Below, piece by piece: positions 58,459 to 64,000 of a stretch of 64,000 nucleotides of DNA (within the stretch, counting starts at the first letter, position 1; every line of letters begins with the position of its first letter). The stretch comes from Dokdonella_A sp044227025 (GTDB lineage Bacteria; Pseudomonadota; Gammaproteobacteria; Xanthomonadales; Rhodanobacteraceae), in the NCBI RefSeq assembly GCF_044227025.1, contig NZ_JBGAFX010000004.1:186001-250000 (forward strand). Direction: 5' to 3'. Position numbers and translations under genes: made by a program. The notes under the pieces are model-generated. The model was not told where the DNA came from. It was given only the letters and a program-made list of their open reading frames with translations, and searched no databases.

Positions 58459-58722
58459 CTATGCCGGCAACGCGTCGCCCGCACAGTCGTCGGCGCGCGC
58501 GCGCTCCTCGCGCAGGGCGTCGTCGATCGCCTGTACGATCGGCGCCGCACGTTCGACATCCTGGTCGGCCACCATGACGTTGACGAGGTTCCAGTACGGC
58601 AATTCGCCGACGGCACCAGTCAGGTATTCGCCGCTGACGAACGCGGTGATGCCGTCGAGCGCGAGCGAACCCTTGACGAGATTCGCATCGATGATGTTCT
58701 CGGCCCGATAGACGATCTTCAT
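58459..58722 (-). CDS. DUF2007 domain protein
   Basis: An 87-residue protein matching DUF2007: MKIVYRAENIIDANLVKGSL, GITAFVSGEYLTGAVGELP and VMVADQDVERAAPIVQAID. It has the ferredoxin-like fold of putative signal-transducing (PII-like) proteins. GGCGGAG sits 8 nt before the ATG. It lies upstream of the GST gene on the same strand, 38 bp away. Confidence 0.83.
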   Translation of the reverse strand: MKIVYRAENIIDANLVKGSLALDGITAFVSGEYLTGAVGELPYWNLVNVMVADQDVERAAPIVQAIDDALREERARADDCAGDALPA

Positions 58723-58887
58723 CCACTCCGCCTTCGCCGGTGCGGGACAGCCAATGTGAGCAACCGTGGCATCTGTCGCAGCGCGGCACATGGCACGGCC
58801 CGCATGTGGCTATTATGCCGATCATCGCCGCCCGCCCGCGACCGCCCTCCTGGACGGCGCGCAGCGCCGCGGCTCCGAGAGCCCTGG

Positions 58888-59190
58888 ATGATCCTGCCGT
58901 TCCAAGACGACCAGCTGGCCGAACGCATCCGCGACTGTGTCGTCGAACTGCTGGTCGAACGCGGGGCGGGGCGCAGCATCTGCCCGAGCGAGGCCGCCCA
59001 TCGGCTGGCCATCCAGATCGGCTGGCGCTGGCAGGACCTGATGCGGCCGGTGCGCACGGTCGCCTCGGCCCTGGTCGAAAGCGGGTTGCTCGAGGCGATC
59101 CAGCACGAGAGCGTGGTCGACATCCGCCAGGTGCGCGGGCCGATCCGCCTGCGCCTGCGCACCCTGCCGGGCGTGCGCAGCGTCGCCTGA
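58888..59190 (+). CDS. DUF3253 domain protein
   Basis: A 100-residue protein of the DUF3253 type, which has a winged-helix-like fold. Family blocks are RIRDCVVELLVERGAGRSIC, PSEAAHRLAIQIGWRWQDLM and VRTVASALVESGLLE, ending RGPIRLRLR. Function unknown; DNA binding is possible. It is divergent from the DUF2007 gene. GAGAG before the ATG supports the start; the frame is open further upstream. Confidence 0.8.
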   Translation: MILPFQDDQLAERIRDCVVELLVERGAGRSICPSEAAHRLAIQIGWRWQDLMRPVRTVASALVESGLLEAIQHESVVDIRQVRGPIRLRLRTLPGVRSVA

Positions 59191-59218
59191 GCCTCGCTCC
59201 TCTGGGCAAGACACAAAT

Positions 59219-59330
59219 CCGTTCGTGTTGAGCGCAGCGGAGCGAAGCTCCGCGGAGTCGAAACACTTCGAACGCTCACGGGCCTCCGAGTCCGGCCCTG
59301 CGGGCCCTTCGACTGCGCTCAGGACAGGCC
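59219..59330. repeat. Dispersed CCGTTCGTG-type repeat before glnS
   Basis: It begins CCGTTCGTGTTGAGCGCAGC, shares GCGAAGCTCCGCGGAGTCG with the element at 8422, and continues to TTCGACTGCGCTCAGGACAG, a motif common in dispersed proteobacterial repeats. It occupies most of the 281-bp gap between the DUF3253 gene and glnS. Confidence 0.55.
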
Positions 59331-59471
59331 TGCGCCCAGGGTGAACGGTGCACAAGTACCTCGTGCCTGCTGATTCCACCCGTCGTCCCCAGGCCAATTC
59401 GCTTTCACCGCCTGCCCCGCTACACTCGGCGTTCCCCTTCGACCGGACGCCGCCAGACGCGGCGATCACGC

Positions 59472-61199
59472 ATGACCGACGCCGCACCTGCCGCCGCACC
59501 GGGCAATTTCATCCGCCAGATCGTCATCGCCGACCGCGCAGCGGGCAAGCACGACGGTCGCGTCAAGACGCGCTTCCCGCCCGAACCGAACGGCTACCTG
59601 CACCTCGGCCACGCCAAGTCGATCTGCCTCAACTTCGGCATCGCGGCCGACTTCGCCGGCACCTGCAACCTGCGCTTCGACGACACCAACCCCGCCAAGG
59701 AAGACATCGAGTACGTCGACGCGATCAAGGCCGACCTGCACTGGCTCGGCTTCGAATGGGATTCCCTGCACCACGCCTCGGACTATTTCGAGATCCTCTA
59801 CCTGTGCGCGGAGAAGCTCATCCGCGACGGCAAGGCTTTCGTCTGCGACCTCAGCGCAGACGAAGTACGCGAATACCGCGGCACCCTGACCGAACCCGGC
59901 CGCAACTCGCCGTGGCGCGAGCGTGGCGTCGAGGAGAACCTCGACCTGTTCCGGCGCATGCGCGCCGGCGAGTTCGCCGACGGCGCGCGCACGCTGCGCG
60001 CGAAGATCGACATGGCCTCGGGCAACATCAACCTGCGCGATCCCGCGCTGTACCGCATCCGCAAGGTATCGCACCAGAACACGGGCGATGCGTGGCCGAT
60101 CTATCCGATGTACGACTATGCACACTGCGTGTCGGACGCGGTCGAAGGCATCACCCATTCGCTGTGCACGCTCGAGTTCGAGGACCATCGCCCGCTGTAC
60201 GACTGGTGCCTCGACCAGCTCGACGTGCCGAACATGCCCGAGCTGGTCGAACCGATGCGCCGCGCCGGCCTGACCGCGGCGAGTCGCCCGCAGCAGATCG
60301 AATTCGCGCGCGGCAACCTCGACTACACCGTGATGAGCAAGCGCAAGCTGATGGCGCTGGTGTCCGAGCGCCTCGTCGACGGCTGGGACGACCCGCGCAT
60401 GCCGACGCTCGCGGGCGTGCGACGTCGCGGTTTCCCGCCGGCCGCGATCCGTGCGTTCTGGGAACGCGCGGGCGTGACCAAGCAGAACTCGGTGATCGAG
60501 TTCAGCGTGCTCGAAGGCTGCGTGCGCGAAGTGCTCGACGCGAGCGCGCCGCGCCGCATGGCCGTGCTCGATCCGCTCAGGCTCGTCATCACCAACCTCG
60601 AGGCCGCGCACGAGGAATCGATCGAATTCCCGAACCACCCGAAGAACGCCGAGCTCGGCACGCGCAAGGCGCCGTTCTCGCGCGAGCTGTGGATTGAACG
60701 CGACGATTTCTTCGAAGTGCCGCCGAAGGGCTTCCATCGCCTCGTGCCGGGCGGCGAAGTGCGCCTGCGCGGCGTCGGCATCGTTCGCTGCAACGAAGTG
60801 GTGAAGAACGCCGATGGTTCCATCGCGCGGGTCGATTGCACGCTCGACCCGGACACCCGCACCGGCATGACGGGCGCTGACCGCAAGGTCAAGGGCACGA
60901 TCCACTGGGTCAGCGCAAGACACGCGGTGGCGGCCGAAGTGCGCCTGTACGAGCGCCTTTTCACCTGCGCCGACCCGGATGACACCAGCGACGGCAAGAC
61001 CTATGCCGACCACATCAACCGCGATTCCAAGCGCGTCGTGCAGGCCTGGGTCGAACCGGTTGCGGCGACGACGCAGCGCGAACACGTCGTGCAGTTCGAG
61101 CGCCTCGGCTATTTCGTCGCCGATCGCCACGACCACGCCGAAGCGAAACCGGTGTTCAACCGCGCCGCGACCTTGCGCGATTCGTACGCGAAGGCGTGA
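59472..61199 (+). CDS. glnS: Glutaminyl-tRNA synthetase
   Basis: A 575-residue class I synthetase that charges tRNA-Gln. The HIGH-type motif is in PPEPNGYLHLGHAKSICLNF, and the KMSKS-type loop is VMSKRKL. RFDDTNPAKED and the anticodon-binding beta-barrels in the C-terminal half (for example LVPGGEVRLRGVGIVRCNEV) are as expected. Length is close to the E. coli enzyme. It is monocistronic with a repeat in its upstream region. Confidence 0.96.
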   Translation: MTDAAPAAAPGNFIRQIVIADRAAGKHDGRVKTRFPPEPNGYLHLGHAKSICLNFGIAADFAGTCNLRFDDTNPAKEDIEYVDAIKADLHWLGFEWDSLHHASDYFEILYLCAEKLIRDGKAFVCDLSADEVREYRGTLTEPGRNSPWRERGVEENLDLFRRMRAGEFADGARTLRAKIDMASGNINLRDPALYRIRKVSHQNTGDAWPIYPMYDYAHCVSDAVEGITHSLCTLEFEDHRPLYDWCLDQLDVPNMPELVEPMRRAGLTAASRPQQIEFARGNLDYTVMSKRKLMALVSERLVDGWDDPRMPTLAGVRRRGFPPAAIRAFWERAGVTKQNSVIEFSVLEGCVREVLDASAPRRMAVLDPLRLVITNLEAAHEESIEFPNHPKNAELGTRKAPFSRELWIERDDFFEVPPKGFHRLVPGGEVRLRGVGIVRCNEVVKNADGSIARVDCTLDPDTRTGMTGADRKVKGTIHWVSARHAVAAEVRLYERLFTCADPDDTSDGKTYADHINRDSKRVVQAWVEPVAATTQREHVVQFERLGYFVADRHDHAEAKPVFNRAATLRDSYAKA

Positions 61200-61228
61200 A
61201 CGAAACGCGGGCACGCGCGAAATCAATG

Positions 61229-61240
61229 TGTTATGTAACA
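61229..61240. promoter_or_regulatory. Short palindrome in the AT-rich upstream region of the FG-GAP gene
   Basis: TGTTATGTAACA has symmetrical TGTTA/TAACA arms in an AT-rich patch, 54 bp before the start of the FG-GAP protein gene. This stands out in the GC-rich window and may be a regulator site or part of the promoter. No regulator can be named. Confidence 0.25.
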
Positions 61241-61293
61241 AAATGCTGCGAGTATTCGGGGACTGCGCGCGCCGATAAGCGATGAGGTGTTCC

Positions 61294-63996
61294 ATGCGAC
61301 TGAAACTACTTTCGTCCCTGTTCGTCTGCTGCGTCGTGCCGCTCGCCGGCGCAGCACCGACCACCGTCACCGTCGACAACGCGACCGCGGCACCGGGCGG
61401 GCAGCCGACCGAAATGGAGTTCCCTCTCACGCGCAGCGGTGATCTCGCCTATGACGCGCTCGTGCGCTACCACACGATCGACGGTACCGCCGTCGCGGGT
61501 ACGGACTACGTCGCGGCCTCGGGTACGGTCACGATCGAGGCCGGGAGCGACCAGGCGACGATTCCCGTCACCGTGAACGCCGCGACGGGTGCGAGCGAGA
61601 GTCGAACGTTCCAACTCCTCGTCGACGATGTCATCGGCGTGGGGGTCATCCCCAGCTATGCGATTCCATTGGCTTCGCCCGCTGGCGACTCACCTCGTTC
61701 ACCGGTGTCCGCGGACGTCAACGGCGACGGCAGGCCGGACGTGCTCGTCCTCGCGGCCTCGGATGACACAATGTTGGTATTTCTCAACGAAACGCCGCCC
61801 GGGGCAGGCGTCGCCACGTACGCGGCGCCGGGCGTGTTCGCGACCGGTGACACGCCTCGAACCCTCGTCGTCGCCGACATCGACAACGACGGCAGGCCGG
61901 ATGCGCTCGTCGCGAACTTTCTCGAAAATACGATATCGGTGCTCCTCAACACGACGGCGCCCGGAGCGACCACGCCGACCTTCGCCGCGCAGCAGACCTT
62001 CGTCGTCGGGATTTTCGATGCCCGCTCGATCGCCGTCGCCGATTTCAACGGTGACGGCCGCATCGACGTTGTGGCCTCGCACGACGATTTCTCCCCTACG
62101 CCGGGCCTCACCGTGTTGCTCAACACGACGATGCCGGGATCATCGGTGGTCACGTTCGCACCGCGACAGGACTTTCCCGCCGGAGTGGGCACGTGGGACG
62201 TGACCTGCGCGGACCTCAACGGGGATGGCCGCCAGGACGTCGTCGTCGGAGATCTCAATGCTGCTCAACTGTGGGTACTGCTCAATACGACGGCACCGGG
62301 TGACACAAGTGTTTCGTTCGCGCCGCCACAGGCGATTCCGGCAGGCACCGAGCCGAGGAGGATCGTGGCTGCCGACATCGACGGTGACGGCAGGCGCGAC
62401 CTCGTCGTCGCAACGTCCGGCGCCAACACGGTGTCGATCCTTCGCAACACGACGCCTGCGGGCTCGATGACCGCGACCTTCGCCGCACCCGATGCATTCG
62501 CGGTCCCCGCGCATTCCGTGGACGTGTTCGTGGCCGATCTCAATGGCGACGGGCGACTCGACGTAGGTGTAGCGGATAACGTTTCCTTCGCGTCCACGTT
62601 GCTTTTCAACACCACCACGTCCGGCGCGTCGCATTTCGACTTCGCCGTGCAATCGCAGATCCCGCTCGCCGCGGCGTATCCGTCGGGCATCGCTGCGGCG
62701 GACATCAACGGAGACGGAATCGTCGATATCCTCGTGAGCGACGAGGTCAGCAACAGACTGCTGACGGTGCTCGGCGAAACCGTCGTCGATCGCGCGTCGC
62801 CCGCGTTCGCCACGGCTCGGACTTTCGCCGTCGGCATGCAACCACGCTACGCAGCAGCGGCCGACTTCAACGCCGACGGCAAACCCGACCTCGTCGTCGA
62901 CAACGCGTCCGACGATTCGATCTCCGTCCTGCTCAACGCGACCGCGGCTCCCGGCGCCGAGCCCGCCTTCGCGCCGCAGCAGGTGTTCGCCGACGACGAC
63001 GAACCCTTGCAGGTCATCGCTCCCGATCTCAATGGCGACGGCAGGCCGGATATCGTCACCGCGAACTCGGTCGCGAACCGTTTGTCCGTGCGCCTCAACG
63101 CCACCCCGCCCGGAGCCGCGGCTAGCTCGTTCACGCCGATGCAGACGATCGCGACGGGAGTCGGCCACGCGGCCAATTCGATCGTCGCCACCGATCTCGA
63201 TCGCGACGGCAAGGTCGATATCGTCGCCGCCGATTGGGGCTTGCTCGAACTGGACGTGTTCCTCAACACCACGAACGCCGGAGCGTCGAGCGTGAGCTTC
63301 GCGCCGCGGCAGGGGTTCGCCGTCGGCTCGCCGAATTTCGTGACCGCGGCCGATCTCAATGGCGACGGCTTCGACGACCTGGTCGCGGTCAACCTCGGGC
63401 TCGACAGCGTGTCGGTGATGCTCAACGCGACGCCGGCCGGTGGTCCGCTCGCATTCCGACCGCCGCAGGATTTCGGTGTCGGCGACGCGCCGCGCGCGGC
63501 CGCGGTCGCGGACATCAACGGTGACGGCAAGCCGGACCTGCTCGTCGCCAACCGCAACGACGGCACCGTGTCGCCACTGCTGAACATCACCGAGCCCGGC
63601 GCGACCGCTGCCGCGTTCATCGTCGGCGCGCCAATCACTGCCGGCGCCCACGCCTACGCGGACCGGGCCGTCGACATCGACGGCGACGGCAGGGCCGACA
63701 TCGTCGCGACCGACCAGGAAGGCGCTGGCGCGACGCTGCTGCTCAACGCGACGGTCCCGGGCGCGACGTCGGCCACGTTCGATGCATCCGCGATCGACGC
63801 GGGCACGAGGCCGTATTCCAGCATACCGATCGACGTCGACGGCGATGGATGCCTCGATCTCGTCGTCGTCAACGACGTGCTCACCGGTGGCTTCGTATCG
63901 GTACTCCCCAACGAACAGTTCCGCACGATGGTCACGGGCAGTCCTGCCATCGGCACCATCCTGGGCGACGCGATCTTCGCCGATGGCTTCGACTGA
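61294..63996 (+). CDS. Secreted Calx-beta / FG-GAP (VCBS) repeat protein with IFxDGFD tail
   Basis: A 900-residue secreted protein. A signal peptide (about 1-20) precedes a Calx-beta-like domain (about 22-115: YHTIDGTAVAGTDYVAASGT). About fourteen FG-GAP-type repeats follow, each with a calcium-binding loop such as DVNGDGRPDVLV, DLNGDGRQDVVV or DIDGDGRADIVA, which would form propellers. It ends ILGDAIFADGFD, a tail shared with the delta-60-type protein at 36276. GAGG before the ATG at 61294 favours this start over one four codons earlier. It is probably extracellular or surface-associated. Confidence 0.88.
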   Translation: MRLKLLSSLFVCCVVPLAGAAPTTVTVDNATAAPGGQPTEMEFPLTRSGDLAYDALVRYHTIDGTAVAGTDYVAASGTVTIEAGSDQATIPVTVNAATGASESRTFQLLVDDVIGVGVIPSYAIPLASPAGDSPRSPVSADVNGDGRPDVLVLAASDDTMLVFLNETPPGAGVATYAAPGVFATGDTPRTLVVADIDNDGRPDALVANFLENTISVLLNTTAPGATTPTFAAQQTFVVGIFDARSIAVADFNGDGRIDVVASHDDFSPTPGLTVLLNTTMPGSSVVTFAPRQDFPAGVGTWDVTCADLNGDGRQDVVVGDLNAAQLWVLLNTTAPGDTSVSFAPPQAIPAGTEPRRIVAADIDGDGRRDLVVATSGANTVSILRNTTPAGSMTATFAAPDAFAVPAHSVDVFVADLNGDGRLDVGVADNVSFASTLLFNTTTSGASHFDFAVQSQIPLAAAYPSGIAAADINGDGIVDILVSDEVSNRLLTVLGETVVDRASPAFATARTFAVGMQPRYAAAADFNADGKPDLVVDNASDDSISVLLNATAAPGAEPAFAPQQVFADDDEPLQVIAPDLNGDGRPDIVTANSVANRLSVRLNATPPGAAASSFTPMQTIATGVGHAANSIVATDLDRDGKVDIVAADWGLLELDVFLNTTNAGASSVSFAPRQGFAVGSPNFVTAADLNGDGFDDLVAVNLGLDSVSVMLNATPAGGPLAFRPPQDFGVGDAPRAAAVADINGDGKPDLLVANRNDGTVSPLLNITEPGATAAAFIVGAPITAGAHAYADRAVDIDGDGRADIVATDQEGAGATLLLNATVPGATSATFDASAIDAGTRPYSSIPIDVDGDGCLDLVVVNDVLTGGFVSVLPNEQFRTMVTGSPAIGTILGDAIFADGFD

Positions 63997-64000
63997 CGAA

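Noticed and set aside
1..64000. tRNA, rRNA or prophage genes
   Set aside because: No cloverleaf-like or rRNA-like segments and no phage structural or integrase genes were recognised in the window.

Overview
This window is high-GC, gene-dense chromosomal DNA from a gammaproteobacterium. It is most likely a member of the Lysobacterales (Xanthomonadales), probably on the Rhodanobacteraceae side. Several features support this. There is a fused aspartate kinase/diaminopimelate decarboxylase. There is a MurD2-MurL pair, the L-Glu ligation/epimerisation route first described in Xanthomonas. There is a rhamnose and GDP-mannose precursor cluster, a perfect Clp/CRP-type site, and many short palindromic repeats with their own RAYT transposase. 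I see no rRNA, tRNA, CRISPR array, phage or classical insertion sequence. Genus-level placement is inference.

Layout. 0-6 kb: a left-edge fragment of an S9 peptidase, then a leftward operon for dTDP-L-rhamnose (rfbB-A-C-D) and GDP-mannose (manC). 6-13 kb: an NTF2-like protein, a secreted cyanophycinase/isoaspartyl-peptidase fusion, and, divergent from it, a Fec-type surface-signalling set (sigma factor, FecR, STN-containing TonB receptor). 13.6-18.3 kb: an alcohol dehydrogenase, then a universal stress protein with two L,D-transpeptidases, divergent from a GNAT acetyltransferase; two FNR/Anr boxes lie between them. 18.4-19.0 kb: ssb. 19.1-28.8 kb: a long leftward run of tightly overlapping genes (hypothetical periplasmic protein, ECF sigma factor, RskA-like anti-sigma factor, desaturase, FAD oxidoreductase, DUF1365, cyclopropane synthase, DUF2878, DUF1295, second CFA-type methyltransferase, lipocalin). 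It looks like a sigma-controlled membrane-lipid modification system. 28.9-32.6 kb: ispB, a small membrane protein, a dienelactone hydrolase, cytochrome c' and cytochrome b561. 32.7-37.8 kb: an ECF sigma factor coupled to a serine/threonine kinase with TPR-like repeats, then a secreted protein. 37.9-43.7 kb: murD2, murL, a membrane protein and the LysC-LysA fusion as one leftward operon. 43.9-49.5 kb: a PhzF-like protein, an amino-acid permease and an isoquinoline-oxidoreductase-type molybdoenzyme. 49.6-55.7 kb: HAD-UbiA prenyltransferase, a proline-rich membrane protein, a hydrolase, an EF-G-like GTPase and a membrane protein. 55.7-56.8 kb: a RAYT gene between REP elements and a 124-bp tandem REP array. 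56.8-64 kb: a DMT transporter, a GST, small DUF proteins, glnS and a large secreted FG-GAP protein.

Two themes run through the window. First, GTAG-type and GTGG-type REP elements are scattered between genes, supply stop codons to three genes, and in one case sit in frame inside murL. Second, two unrelated secreted proteins end in the same tail (I-F-x-D-G-F-D), a possible C-terminal sorting or secretion signal.
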